NCBI RefSeq assembly: GCF_003864295.1
Contig: NZ_BDQK01000016.1
Location: 124,001-188,000, forward strand
Direction: 5' to 3'
Source: Aphanothece sacrum FPU1
GTDB taxonomy: Bacteria > Cyanobacteriota > Cyanobacteriia > Cyanobacteriales > Microcystaceae
DNA length: 64,000 nucleotides
Shown here: in pieces, positions 1 to 8,091 of the stretch
Layout of the letters: each line of letters begins with the position of its first letter
Numbering within the stretch: position 1 is the stretch's first letter
Program-made: the position numbers and the translations under genes
The notes under the pieces: generated by a model
Database searches by the model: none
What the model was told of the DNA's origin: nothing
What the model saw: the letters and a program-made list of their open reading frames with translations, nothing else

Positions 1-1
1 A

Positions 2-673
2 GTAAGTTGTGTTCCAGTTGCTATAAATAGTCTCAAAGTTATGCTTAACCCTTTTGAAACAAAATTTACGGTAACTCCTAAAGGTATTTCTCGCGAAAGA
101 TACATTTATCATTGGAAATTAGCTTTTCCTTTAATCTTTCTTTTTGTCATTAACTTGATAAGTTTATTCTTCAATTTAAAAGAGGCATTAACTGAGATTA
201 CTGGAATTAATTTAGGTTTATATTGGAGTACCTATAATTTAATAATTATAGGAGTTGCTTTATGTGCTTTTTTGGATAAACCACAACCCCAATTATCTGA
301 AAGTTTTCCCATTAAGAAAAAAGTTAAGTTAATTAATTCAACTCAAACCTTAGAAGGAGAAACGATAGAGATTTCAGAACAGACTGCAATTGTTAAATTA
401 CCGAATAATGTATCTTTAGATGGTGTTATTTTATTAGACATAGATAGGTTAAGATTAAAGAGTCAAATCATTGAGCAAAAAATAGTTAATCATGAAATAG
501 AGATAAAGGTTCAATTTTTAAATTTAAATTTATCTCAAGAAAGACAACTTATTAATCTCTTATATTGTCAACCTGGTAGATGGAAATTCAAAGAGTTACA
601 GAAGAATCCAGGAGAATTATATTCCTTGTGGTTAATGTTAAAAATAGTTTTGAGGAGAAAGATGGTTGTATAA
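2..673 (+). CDS. cellulose synthase-like glycosyltransferase, C-terminal part (partial)
   Basis: The reading frame is open from the first complete codon of the window, so this is the 3' end of a longer gene; the ATG at 41 is internal. The visible part has the NPFxTKFxVTPKG signature that follows the catalytic domain in BcsA-type GT2 enzymes. Two hydrophobic segments follow (roughly LAFPLIFLFVINLISLFF and YNLIIIGVALCAF), then a beta-rich C-terminal domain where BcsA carries PilZ. Such enzymes polymerise UDP-sugars into extracellular beta-glucan and are activated by cyclic di-GMP. Here the PilZ-like part lacks a clear RxxxR and has GETIEISEQTA where DxSxxG is expected, so c-di-GMP binding is doubtful. 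The gene converges on psaL across a hairpin terminator. The family call rests only on the C-terminal third. Confidence 0.7.
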   Translation, partial: VSCVPVAINSLKVMLNPFETKFTVTPKGISRERYIYHWKLAFPLIFLFVINLISLFFNLKEALTEITGINLGLYWSTYNLIIIGVALCAFLDKPQPQLSESFPIKKKVKLINSTQTLEGETIEISEQTAIVKLPNNVSLDGVILLDIDRLRLKSQIIEQKIVNHEIEIKVQFLNLNLSQERQLINLLYCQPGRWKFKELQKNPGELYSLWLMLKIVLRRKMVV

Positions 674-675
674 AA

Positions 676-704
676 CCCACACCAAGAAAAAAGGTGTGGG
701 CTAT
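676..704 (-). terminator. intrinsic terminator of psaL
   Basis: Perfect 8-bp stem CCCACACC (676-683) / GGTGTGGG (693-700) with a 9-nt loop. On the minus strand the stem is followed by a short T run, so it fits as the psaL terminator, lying 20-50 bp after its stop codon. It also separates psaL from the convergent glycosyltransferase gene. Confidence 0.7.
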
Positions 705-723
705 GGTTTTCCAAGAGAAATAC

Positions 724-1245
724 TTAACCGACTTTGCTAAGTACGTCTTGTATCAGACTCATATAAGGGCTTTGAGAGAGGAGATAGGCGAAAAACGCAC
801 CACCACAACCACCAATGAAGAAACCATTGGCAAACTCTCCCCAACCTTCAGAAGTACCTAAATCTTCTGGCACATCAGGAGTGGTCAAAGTTGTTGTAGG
901 TGCGCTCACACCAACAAATGCATACATTGATACAGCAATGGTTAAAATAGCGACTAATGCAACCGAAGCTAAGAGTCCGGCGGTACTTGCGTATTCGCTG
1001 TTACGTAAGGGGCCTAAAAGGGCAAAAGGGCCATAGAGGAAATAACCATGAGTCATGCCGACTTCTAAACCACGACGATTAGGGGATAAACCTTTACGGT
1101 AAGCAGGGAGATTTCTGATGAAAGTGAGAGTAAACCCTGAAGAATTAACAGGAGTGGCTAAGTTGCCAATTTGAGGATCTCCCCCATGTCCAATAATGTC
1201 CATTGTGATGAATTTCAAATGTGGTGATACTGTATTTACCCCCAT
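724..1245 (-). CDS. psaL: photosystem I reaction centre subunit XI (PsaL)
   Basis: PsaL is the membrane subunit at the centre of the photosystem I trimer in the thylakoid and is needed for trimer or tetramer formation. The sequence has the family blocks GDPQIGNLATPVNSS, FIRNLPAYRKGLSPNRRGLEVGM and HGYFLYGPFALLGPLR, then two hydrophobic segments and a Gly-rich GFFIGGCGGAFFAYLL helix. I chose the ATG at 1245 (173 aa). A TTG 15 bases upstream adds five residues, and an internal ATG at 1203 would give 159 aa beginning just before GHGGDPQ; either could be the true start. No psaI or other PSI gene is adjacent. An insertion sequence starts about 135 bp upstream of the start codon, close enough to affect the promoter. 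Confidence 0.95.
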   Translation of the reverse strand: MGVNTVSPHLKFITMDIIGHGGDPQIGNLATPVNSSGFTLTFIRNLPAYRKGLSPNRRGLEVGMTHGYFLYGPFALLGPLRNSEYASTAGLLASVALVAILTIAVSMYAFVGVSAPTTTLTTPDVPEDLGTSEGWGEFANGFFIGGCGGAFFAYLLSQSPYMSLIQDVLSKVG

Positions 1246-1378
1246 GATAAAACTTTTCAAGTGTAGAGAATGGATAGGGGTACTGTTTCTAATCCGGCTT
1301 TTTTGTAATCACTCATCAATTTTTGAAAACCATCCCATTCTCAGTAGATCACAAAGTCAGTTTCAGAGAGGCGATTGC

Positions 1379-2652
1379 GACAAAACCGTGTTTTCATTAA
1401 TAAGTTTTAGTTATGTATTCGGAGAAGGAAGTCTCGAAGAATTATCTAAGGGAATATAGACCTCTTTTACTGTTTCAAAAATTTGTTCAACGGCTTGGCG
1501 TAAAAAGGATAACATCTGTTTTAAAGGAAACTTATCTCGGTAAATTAATCTTCCTCCACATCGAGGTTGGCTGATTCGTCTCCAGAGAAAATTGACCCAA
1601 ATATTGACAAGAAGAAAAGAAATTCCCACAAATAGAAGTCGCAAAACAGGTTTTTTAGTAGTAGTTCTAATGCGACAGACATTTTTAAGTCGGTAGCTAC
1701 TTTCAATACCAAAACGTTGACGGTAGCTCTCTCGAATATAGGATAAACTGGTTTTGACTTTATGAACGACATACACTAAATATTCTATGCCATTTTTTCC
1801 TCTTTTCCCTTTTTTATATCGACAAACTATCCAAAGCTCAAAGGTGACTGATTTGCCTTTCTGACTGGACATAGTATGATGAGTTTTATAGCTTTTTTTT
1901 CCTTTGAGAAATTGATTTATTCCCCCCGTTTTTCCTCTTTTAATGGCTGGCATAATAAAAGGAATATCTAAAGCAATTAACCAACTAATCACAGCTATAC
2001 TGAAAAACTCTCGATCTAAATAAATTTTTTGAATTTTAATGTTTAGGTCAGATAACTCAGCTAATAAATAAGTGATAATGGCTGCTTTCGTATCTGCCCA
2101 TCTTACTCCTCTAATAGCTAAAGTCACTCTTTTTCCATTTTTGATAACATAGAGAGTAGCGTAAGCATAAAAAGAACAAGTCCCATCTTTAGCTTGGCTT
2201 CGATAAATATAAGGAAGTTCTTCTTCTGTTGGTTCCCCATAATATGGAATTAAATTTATATCTAAAGCTAAGGTCTGGTTTTTCTTTTTTAAACCTTTGG
2301 GTATCTGACTTTTTAAGGCCAGATTCATTTCAGCCTCTAATTGTTTGAAATCCTTAATTTTATTCAGATGATATCTAATATTATTACTTGAAGGGACATT
2401 CTTTAATTCTTTGGATGTTTGTTCTATCGTGGCTCCACAACTTGCTGCTCTAACCAAAATTTGAAATAATGATTCAATATCAAAGGCTCCTTTTGTCTCT
2501 AGAGAAATATGACTTGATAAACAGTTAATTGTGTTTTCTAAAGTTTCTTGAGAAGTTAAAGCTAATTTAGTGAGTAAGTCTGTCAATTTTGTCTTACATT
2601 TTGTTGTTAAGGTCAGCTTTCTATTATATAAGATAAAATTATGGTTTGGCGA
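1379..2652 (-). mobile_element. ISH3-type insertion sequence (approximate ends)
   Basis: The transposase gene is flanked by sequences that could be imperfect inverted repeats: a block beginning CGACAAAACC at about 1379 resembles the reverse complement of a block ending near 2652. The match is partial and no target duplication was established, so the ends are approximate. Confidence 0.35.
1411..2586 (-). CDS. ISH3-family (IS4-like DDE) transposase
   Basis: This 391-aa protein is a DDE transposase. The three catalytic positions are visible: Asp in LALDINLIPYYGEP, Asp in KIYLDREFFS and Glu in YRQRFGIESSYRLK. The DxxxxPYYG and RFGIE-S-YR blocks are typical of the ISH3 group. The N-terminal 90 residues are helical and probably bind the ends. 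The start shown is TTG; no ATG occurs until residue 86, so the alternative start is non-standard or upstream. No frameshift is visible, so it may be active. It is transcribed in the same direction as psaL and ends about 165 bp upstream of the psaL start. Confidence 0.8.
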   Translation of the reverse strand: MTDLLTKLALTSQETLENTINCLSSHISLETKGAFDIESLFQILVRAASCGATIEQTSKELKNVPSSNNIRYHLNKIKDFKQLEAEMNLALKSQIPKGLKKKNQTLALDINLIPYYGEPTEEELPYIYRSQAKDGTCSFYAYATLYVIKNGKRVTLAIRGVRWADTKAAIITYLLAELSDLNIKIQKIYLDREFFSIAVISWLIALDIPFIMPAIKRGKTGGINQFLKGKKSYKTHHTMSSQKGKSVTFELWIVCRYKKGKRGKNGIEYLVYVVHKVKTSLSYIRESYRQRFGIESSYRLKNVCRIRTTTKKPVLRLLFVGISFLLVNIWVNFLWRRISQPRCGGRLIYRDKFPLKQMLSFLRQAVEQIFETVKEVYIPLDNSSRLPSPNT

Positions 2653-2672
2653 GTTTTTTGGGCTGTTTTAAC

Positions 2673-2927
2673 TTAAATTGGCGTTGCTTTGCACTCGCGT
2701 AGCGAGACCGCCACCTTTAAAAATCCGTCTCTGAAACTGACTTTGCGATCTACTGATTCTTGCCTATTACGAATAACGATGCACCCGGCCGAACCTGGGG
2801 CATTTGCATCAAAATGAACCCCAAACTCTCCCTTAGAAATTCCCTCGATGTTGACCGAATTGGGTAAAATGTGGTAAAAATTCCCTTCTATGCCCTTTGT
2901 TTGAGAAGGAAAATCAACCTTTAACAA
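2673..2927 (-). pseudogene. fragment of a secreted-hydrolase-like gene with repeat-derived tail
   Basis: An 84-codon open frame with a TTG start and no ATG. The middle part, GEFGVHFDANAPGSAGC followed by IVIRN, is a conserved block seen in cyanobacterial cell-wall hydrolase-like proteins; I cannot name the family with certainty. The last 20 residues (from FRDGFLKV on) are encoded by a palindromic intergenic repeat rather than by the ancestral gene. No longer N-terminus exists in frame. The fragment lies next to the ISH3 element and is probably a remnant. Confidence 0.4.
2681..2712. repeat. double-hairpin palindromic repeat, copy 1
   Basis: A unit of about 30 bp containing the stem CTCGC/GCGAG beside a second small stem. 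A close relative is at 61635-61668 inside the IS630 transposase. Here it replaces the 3' end of a coding fragment. Confidence 0.6.
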
Positions 2928-3033
2928 ACTAATTTATTCAGGAACCAAGGAGCTATTCCTTCATATTGGCGAAATTTACAATCAATATAGTATGTAAAGA
3001 TTACGTTTTCAGGTAAAGGCTCCTAAACATATT

Positions 3034-3492
3034 TTAATCGGGTAAAGGAGTTCCTAAAATACCTTCTTGTCGTGACACTCTTTCAATTTTAAAGTCTTCA
3101 ATATTATCTTCAAACCGACTAAAAATTACCCGAATTTCATCATACTTAATAGCAATTGAAACTCCTTGAGGTTCAGAACATTTTACCCGCATTAAACTAA
3201 GAAAACCCCCCGATGTTTCCTCAAAATAAAAGGTTTTTGTACAAGTAGGACTAATAAACCCTTCAATTGCCAATTGATTAAGGGCCGCAATACCTAACGG
3301 ACTATTTAAAATATATTTCCAGGTTTGAGATTCTTCAGCATCCGCCATTTTTCGCCATTGACGAACGTTTGCTTGTTGTAGTTCTTCTAACACATAAGCG
3401 GGGGTTTCTGTTAATGCTTTCAAGGGAAAAACGGCTAAAGTTCCTAATCCTATACTAAGAGATAAAATAAGTTTACAGGAATAGAATTTCAT
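3034..3492 (-). CDS. secreted cyanobacterial protein of unknown function
   Basis: 152 aa from the ATG at 3492. This start is preferred over one 14 codons upstream because it places a clean signal peptide at the N-terminus: MKFYSCK, a hydrophobic stretch LILSLSIGLGTLAVF, then a likely cleavage after LKALT. The mature part includes VLEELQQANVRQWRKMADA and NSPLGIAALNQLAIEGFISP, two cysteines, and a C-terminal beta-rich stretch. The N-terminal helical block resembles segments near the start of cyanobacterial alpha/beta-hydrolase-associated DUF1400 proteins, but no catalytic motif is present. It lies 8 bp after the DUF3181 gene and probably shares its transcript. Confidence 0.6.
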   Translation of the reverse strand: MKFYSCKLILSLSIGLGTLAVFPLKALTETPAYVLEELQQANVRQWRKMADAEESQTWKYILNSPLGIAALNQLAIEGFISPTCTKTFYFEETSGGFLSLMRVKCSEPQGVSIAIKYDEIRVIFSRFEDNIEDFKIERVSRQEGILGTPLPD

Positions 3493-3499
3493 GCCTAAA

Positions 3500-3808
3500 T
3501 TACCGATTGTTTTGATATTTTTCCAGTAAATCAATAAGATTAACCTGACATTGCATGGGCAATAATTCGAGTAAAGAAACTTCTAATCTTCCTGCACCTA
3601 ATTTAACGGGAATTTGACGCAAAATAGAGATAACTGATGCTTCACTTAACTCATCATTTTCTATGAGAGGATAGACTTTTTCGGCTACAATTGTATGTAG
3701 ATGAGCCTCGGCTAAATACAGATGCCATTTGGCTACATCGATGTAAATAGATTCTCCAATTTCAGCCGCTAGGGATTCAATTTCTTGAGTAGTATTAGAA
3801 TTAGCCAT
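3500..3808 (-). CDS. DUF3181 family protein
   Basis: 102 aa from the ATG at 3808; an upstream in-frame start at 3832 is less likely because it lies deep inside the preceding gene. The sequence IESLAAEIGESIYIDVAKWHLYLAEAHLHT is characteristic of a small helical protein found across cyanobacteria (recalled as DUF3181). It has no signal peptide, membrane segment or catalytic motif. Its start overlaps the stop of the 2TM-domain gene by 8 bp, which suggests translational coupling in a three-gene unit running 4052 to 3034. Function unknown. Confidence 0.7.
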   Translation of the reverse strand: MANSNTTQEIESLAAEIGESIYIDVAKWHLYLAEAHLHTIVAEKVYPLIENDELSEASVISILRQIPVKLGAGRLEVSLLELLPMQCQVNLIDLLEKYQNNR

Positions 3809-4052
3809 GGGATTTTTTTGAGTAATCAGCAATTGCTACAATATAAATAAGATGACCCAATAAAATCGCCCCCCAAATTCCCGTAAATCCTATAATCCAA
3901 CTCCAGTCTGTTTCTTTAATATTGTGGACAAACCAGACACCAGAATTACAGGCGAGAAATAGGGCAACATGAATAGCAAAATTCATGCGATCATCGAGAC
4001 GACGATAATCAGGATCAGCGCGATCAGGTTTGCGGGGCCAACGAGGAGGCAT
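3801..4052 (-). CDS. 2TM domain-containing membrane protein
   Basis: 83 aa: a charged N-terminus (PPRWPRKPDRADPDYRRLDDRM), then two hydrophobic segments, NFAIHVALFLACNSGVWFV and WIIGFTGIWGAILLGHLIYI, separated by a short loop KETDWSW. This matches the 2TM domain family of small inner-membrane proteins of unknown function, where the loop often has Trp and the second helix ends near His. First gene of the 4052-3034 unit. The stop overlaps the start of the next gene. Confidence 0.75.
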   Translation of the reverse strand: MPPRWPRKPDRADPDYRRLDDRMNFAIHVALFLACNSGVWFVHNIKETDWSWIIGFTGIWGAILLGHLIYIVAIADYSKKSHG

Positions 4053-4176
4053 AAATACTTAATAACTTGGTAACTAGGAAAAACAACTTAGAATCGATCC
4101 CTATTATACCATAGAGTAGAAGATATATTAGATTATATCAATTTTTAATCATCATTGTTTAGGGATTGTTTCTCTT

Positions 4177-4425
4177 TTAAGCCGCAGCAACTTCTCCATG
4201 ACCAAATTTGTCTAAACCTTTCAGTCTTTGATTAACTTGATCTAAAATTTCATTCGCTAAGTCCAATTTTTGAGCTATTTCTAGTTTATTATCTGTGACT
4301 GTTTGAGAACTTTCTAAAATCTCAATTGCTCCCTTAATTTCTTGTAAAGAAAGAGCTAATTGCTCTTGATAATCCACTAAATTAGGTGAATTTGTATAAA
4401 TTTCAGAGGTGCTTATATCTTTCAT
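4177..4425 (-). CDS. small helical protein of unknown function
   Basis: 82 aa, entirely hydrophilic and predicted helical: QEQLALSLQEIKGAIEILESSQ and KLDLANEILDQVNQRLKGLDKFG have heptad-like spacing. No recognisable domain, signal peptide or membrane segment. It is transcribed alone, with gaps of about 125 bp downstream and 250 bp upstream. The ATG at 4425 follows an AT-rich leader with no clear ribosome-binding site. Confidence 0.55.
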   Translation of the reverse strand: MKDISTSEIYTNSPNLVDYQEQLALSLQEIKGAIEILESSQTVTDNKLEIAQKLDLANEILDQVNQRLKGLDKFGHGEVAAA

Positions 4426-4678
4426 GATGTTCTATTTATTAATCTATTTGTAAATAATTGAACCGTATTATAACATGAATATCATCAACTTACAGAAAAC
4501 TTTAGATAAATTTAATAATATTCTCTAAATCAATTAGGAATAGACTTGATCAACTATTTTGTCTAAGTATCTTGGCTCTAAAACAGTAAAATTACAGCTA
4601 AATTTGAGACAATAGTTTACAATAGAAGAAGAAAAAAGAAATTTAAGATTTATATCGTTGCTTTCATAATTGATTCCT

Positions 4679-5698
4679 ATGACTCCGGCAATTGTTATTG
4701 ACTCCCTTAAAAAAAATTATGGCTCACTCGAAGCCGTGAAAGAGATTTCCTTTAGTGTACAACCAGGGGAGATTTTTGGCTTACTTGGCCCCAATGGGGC
4801 CGGAAAAACCACCACCATTCGTTGTTTATGTACCCTAGCCAAGCCTGATGGGGGTAAAATCGAAGTGGGGGGAGTTTCTGTGATAGATTACCCCAAAGCA
4901 ACCCGCAAACGCTTAGGATACGTGGCCCAAGAAGTAGCCCTAGATAAAATTTTAACAGGGCGCGAATTGTTACAATTGCAAGCAGCCCTCTATCATTTGC
5001 CCAAAACAATCGCTAAAGAACGAATTAACCAGTTAATCTCCCTCTTAGATTTAGGAGAGTATGGCGATCGCAAAACTGGAACTTATTCAGGAGGCATTCG
5101 TAAACGTCTCGATTTAGCGGCCGGATTACTGCATCAACCGGAAGTATTAGTCTTAGATGAACCCACCGTAGGATTAGACATAGAAAGTCGTTTTATTGTT
5201 TGGGACTTTTTGCGAAAATTGCGAGAAGCAGGGACTACGGTACTGATTACTAGCCATTATCTCGAAGAAATCGACGCGCTGGCTGATCGTTTAGCCATTA
5301 TTGATGGTGGACGAGTCATTGCTAGTGGAACCCCATCACAATTAAAAGATCGTTTAGGTGGCGATCGCGTTACCTTGCGAATTAGGGAATTTTCCCCCTT
5401 ATCCGAAGCTGAACAGGCAAAAACTATTGTACAAGCTTTACCCTTTGTAGAACAAATTATTATTAACACAGCCCAAGGAAATTCTCTTAACCTAGTAGTT
5501 AGTGTGGGCAGCAATCCATTAAGTAAAATTGAGAAATCCTTAGAAGAAGTTGGCTTACCTATTTTTAGCCTAGCCCAATCTCGTCCCAGTCTCGATGATG
5601 TTTATTTAGCTGCAACAGGGCGAACCCTGATGGATGCTGAGTTAGCGGCGGCCAGTGGCCGAGATCTCAAAGCCGAGAAAAAACAACAAATGAAATAA
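4679..5698 (+). CDS. ABC transporter ATP-binding protein (DrrA-type)
   Basis: 339 aa from the ATG at 4679; a TTG three codons upstream is in frame but unnecessary. All ATPase motifs are present: Walker A GPNGAGKTT near residue 40, signature YSGGIRKRLDLA, Walker B VLVLDEPTVGLD and the switch His in ITSHYLEE. A C-terminal extension of about 110 residues is typical of DrrA/CcmA-like exporters. It should energise export through the permease encoded 12 bp downstream; the pair forms a complete ABC-2-type exporter. The substrate cannot be read from sequence; relatives move drugs, lipids or polysaccharides. Confidence 0.9.
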   Translation: MTPAIVIDSLKKNYGSLEAVKEISFSVQPGEIFGLLGPNGAGKTTTIRCLCTLAKPDGGKIEVGGVSVIDYPKATRKRLGYVAQEVALDKILTGRELLQLQAALYHLPKTIAKERINQLISLLDLGEYGDRKTGTYSGGIRKRLDLAAGLLHQPEVLVLDEPTVGLDIESRFIVWDFLRKLREAGTTVLITSHYLEEIDALADRLAIIDGGRVIASGTPSQLKDRLGGDRVTLRIREFSPLSEAEQAKTIVQALPFVEQIIINTAQGNSLNLVVSVGSNPLSKIEKSLEEVGLPIFSLAQSRPSLDDVYLAATGRTLMDAELAAASGRDLKAEKKQQMK

Positions 5699-5710
5699 TC
5701 CTATAATTCT

Positions 5711-6607
5711 ATGAGTCAAACTATTACCCCTCCCCCGATTCCCTCGACCCTATCCCCCAAAAAAGGTCAATTTACACCGATTAATGAGGAAGGAAATGTA
5801 ATCGGAGAATTTGTACAAGAAACCTTAGCCATGACCAAACGGTTATTTATTCAATTACAACGTCGTCCTTCTACCTTGATAGCTGGGATAATTCAACCGT
5901 TTATGTGGTTAATTTTGTTTGGGGCCTTGTTTTATAATGCCCCTCAAGGATTATTCGGGAATGATATGAATTACGCCCAATTTCTCGCCCCTGGAATTAT
6001 CGTTTTTACCGCTTTTTCCGGGGCCTTAAATGCGGGATTACCTGTGATGTTTGATCGGGAATTTGGGTTTTTGAACCGTTTATTAGTGGCCCCCTTATCC
6101 TCTCGTTATTCGATTGTGGCCGCTTCTACCCTTTATATTATTGCCCTCAGTTTCATTCAAACCGCCGTTATTGTGGCGGCCAGTGCCTTTTTAGGGGCAG
6201 GATTACCCAATTTAGTCGGATTAAGCGCGATCGCCCTGATTGTCTTTTTAATTGTCTTAGGGGTGACAGGATTAAGTTTAGGATTAGCCTTTGCCTTACC
6301 GGGTCATATTGAGTTAATTGCGGTCATTTTTGTGACAAATTTACCGTTATTGTTTGCTAGTACCGCTTTAGCCCCCTTATCATTTATGGCAAAATGGTTA
6401 CAAATGGTGGCTAGTCTCAATCCCTTAACTTATGCGATCGAACCGATTCGTTATATTTATCTTGAGGGAAGTTGGTCTTTAAGTAGTATTGTCTTAGAGA
6501 CACCTTGGGGCCCCATCAGCGTCGCAGGAGTTTTGGCAATTTTATTAGCCTTTGATGGGTTAATATTATTAACAATTCAACCATTATTGCGTCGTCGTTT
6601 TGCTTAG
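5711..6607 (+). CDS. ABC-2 type permease (DrrB-type)
   Basis: 298 aa with about six hydrophobic segments after a cytosolic N-terminus. It contains ABC-2 signatures: a first helix STLIAGIIQPFMWLILFGALF, the coupling segment PVMFDREFGFLNRLLVAPLSS (conserved E and R), and a C-terminal helix before RRRFA. It is the membrane partner of the ATPase encoded immediately upstream and is translated from the same transcript (12-bp gap). The substrate is unknown. Confidence 0.9.
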   Translation: MSQTITPPPIPSTLSPKKGQFTPINEEGNVIGEFVQETLAMTKRLFIQLQRRPSTLIAGIIQPFMWLILFGALFYNAPQGLFGNDMNYAQFLAPGIIVFTAFSGALNAGLPVMFDREFGFLNRLLVAPLSSRYSIVAASTLYIIALSFIQTAVIVAASAFLGAGLPNLVGLSAIALIVFLIVLGVTGLSLGLAFALPGHIELIAVIFVTNLPLLFASTALAPLSFMAKWLQMVASLNPLTYAIEPIRYIYLEGSWSLSSIVLETPWGPISVAGVLAILLAFDGLILLTIQPLLRRRFA

Positions 6608-6680
6608 AACAGAAATTAACAATTAATGTTTAAAGCGTCGTCTTTCATTGTTTAATTGTGTATTGGAGTGAACTACTATT

Positions 6681-7022
6681 ATGCTCATTAAATCAACCCC
6701 TAAGAAACTCGTTTTCATTTTTACATTATTGGGAATTTTAGGGGGATTAACACCTCTTACCTTAGCCCAATTGACTAATTCTGTGGATAAAAATGTCTCC
6801 ACGAGTAATCAAAATTCTGACAAAGACGAATTGCAAAACTTTTTTAATCCCCTAGATATTATGCACCGGGCTAATCTAGAAAGAAGTCGTGATGGACAGG
6901 AATTTGCTGACGATACCCGTAACAGCATTAATAAAGCAGCCGAGGAGTTTAAGCGTCTGCAGCAACAAAGATTACAACAAGCTGGCTCAAATTCATCGAA
7001 TCAACCTATTCCTAAGAATTAG
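6681..7022 (+). CDS. secreted protein of unknown function
   Basis: 113 aa. A signal peptide is evident: KSTPKKLVF, a hydrophobic core IFTLLGILGGLTPLTLA, then cleavage before QLTNS. The mature part is hydrophilic, with NFFNPLDIMHRANLERSRDG and a Gln-rich helical tail (EEFKRLQQQRLQQ). No family recognised. It follows the exporter genes by 74 bp on the same strand and could be cotranscribed, but nothing ties it functionally to them. Confidence 0.6.
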   Translation: MLIKSTPKKLVFIFTLLGILGGLTPLTLAQLTNSVDKNVSTSNQNSDKDELQNFFNPLDIMHRANLERSRDGQEFADDTRNSINKAAEEFKRLQQQRLQQAGSNSSNQPIPKN

Positions 7023-7063
7023 CAACAGCTAACAATTAAAAATTATAGGTACGGCAGACAATA

Positions 7064-7085
7064 GGGGCAATTCATGAATTGCCCC
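7064..7085. repeat. perfect palindrome downstream of the secreted-protein gene
   Basis: GGGGCAATTC / GAATTGCCCC around a two-base centre. It could act as a weak bidirectional terminator but has no U tract. It is the kind of short palindrome that recurs in intergenic regions of this window. Confidence 0.5.
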
Positions 7086-7138
7086 TGCTCTCCTGACATC
7101 TTAGTATAAAATGTATAATCATCTACAATACTTAAGAT

Positions 7139-7205
7139 GGTGGGTTAGGACGCGCCTTAAAAGTTATAAGTTTTTCATCAAAATTATCGCCGCGTCTAAC
7201 CCACC
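7139..7205. repeat. inverted-repeat element of about 65 bp
   Basis: Ends are complementary: GGTGGGTTAGGACGCG at the left pairs with CGCGTCTAACCCACC at the right, around an AT-rich centre. It looks like a small non-coding mobile palindromic element. It lies between the secreted-protein gene and the nuclease-like paralogues. Confidence 0.55.
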
Positions 7206-7212
7206 CTACGAA

Positions 7213-7257
7213 TTATAAGCTTTACTTATCACCACAGGTACAGGAGAGCCGAATTAG
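7213..7257 (+). repeat. dispersed repeat with TTATCACCACA core, copy 1
   Basis: About 40 bp, containing CTTATCACCACAGGTACAGG, immediately upstream of the first nuclease-like gene. A close copy in the same orientation is at 62384-62426, where no such gene follows. Confidence 0.5.
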
Positions 7258-7279
7258 AGAGTTTTTTGAGGAATTAATC

Positions 7280-8011
7280 ATGGCTACCACTTCTGATGAG
7301 GTTTGGCAATTATTAGGGGAATTAATAGAAGCCCAAAAAGAAACCAGACGAATTTTACTCCAACAAGCTCAAGAAGCTGAAAAAAGCCGTCAGCAGGCTG
7401 AAAAAGATCGTCAGCAGGTTGAAAAAGATCGTCAGCAGGCTGAAAAAGATCGTCAGCAGGTTGAAAAAGATCGTCAGCAGGTTGAAAAAGATCGTCAAGA
7501 GACTAAACACAGTTTTCAAGAAACGGAACGAATTCTCGAAGAACAAAGCCGAAAAACTGACCTAAAAATTCAGCAAGTAAGTGAACAAATAGGTAAATTA
7601 GGTAATCGTTTAGGGGAATTTGTGGAATGGCAAGTACGTCCTGCGGCTGTACGTTTATTCCAAGAAAGAGGAATTGATGTTCATGAATTACATACAGAAG
7701 TGTCAGTAAAAAGACCTCAAGGTGGTCTAGAAATTGATTTATTAGTGGTCAATGAAACAGAAGTAATATTAATTGAAGTTAAAAGTAAATTAACTCAAAG
7801 AGATGTAGATGAACATTTAGAACGTTTAGCTAAATTTAAAGAATTTATGCCCCGTTATGGTGATGCAAAGGCTTTGGGGGCAGTAGCGGCGATGGTAGTA
7901 ACAGATGAGGTAGCAAATTATGCTTATCGTCGAGGTTTATTTGTGTTAGCGCAATCAGGAGAAAGTGTAATTATTTTGAATGACGCTCAATTTCAACCAC
8001 AAGTTTGGTAG
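7280..8011 (+). CDS. coiled-coil PD-(D/E)XK nuclease-like protein (DUF3782-type), paralogue 1
   Basis: 243 aa in three parts. The N-terminal motif ATTSDEVWQLLGELIEAQKE is shared by all three paralogues here. A long coiled coil (about residues 25-105) is built from exact heptads A/V-E-K-D-R-Q-Q. The C-terminal domain (about 108-243) has the spacing of a PD-(D/E)XK nuclease fold: D153 in LEIDLLV, then E166 and K168 in LIEVKSKL. Such folds cut DNA or RNA, but DUF3782-type proteins have no proven activity. A near-identical shorter paralogue follows 80 bp later, with a duplicated upstream sequence including GAGGAATTAATC before the ATG. Function unknown. Confidence 0.75.
   Translation: MATTSDEVWQLLGELIEAQKETRRILLQQAQEAEKSRQQAEKDRQQVEKDRQQAEKDRQQVEKDRQQVEKDRQETKHSFQETERILEEQSRKTDLKIQQVSEQIGKLGNRLGEFVEWQVRPAAVRLFQERGIDVHELHTEVSVKRPQGGLEIDLLVVNETEVILIEVKSKLTQRDVDEHLERLAKFKEFMPRYGDAKALGAVAAMVVTDEVANYAYRRGLFVLAQSGESVIILNDAQFQPQVW
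7376..7501 (+). repeat. six in-frame 21-bp tandem repeats (coiled-coil heptads)
   Basis: Six consecutive 21-bp units, each encoding one heptad (A/V)EKDRQQ; the first has S for D and the last ends QE. They account for most of the length difference from the 190-aa paralogue at 8092-8664, which has only the first unit. Unit length equals exactly one coiled-coil heptad, so copy-number change keeps both frame and helical register. Confidence 0.9.
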
Positions 8012-8091
8012 GCTATTATTATTATTATTTATTTGAAATGTGTTAACATCGGGCTTAAAATAGAATTAGAGAATTTTGAGAGGAATTAATC

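Noticed and set aside
815-1036. Plus-strand ORF inside psaL
   Set aside because: Antisense shadow of psaL with no family match or ribosome-binding site.
7376-7501. Tandem repeat resembling a CRISPR-like or satellite array
   Set aside because: Units are 21 bp without spacers and encode exact coiled-coil heptads in a long open frame.
7355-7546. Minus-strand ORF of Phe/Leu repeats
   Set aside because: Exact antisense of the coiled-coil repeats; its periodicity is imposed by the other strand.
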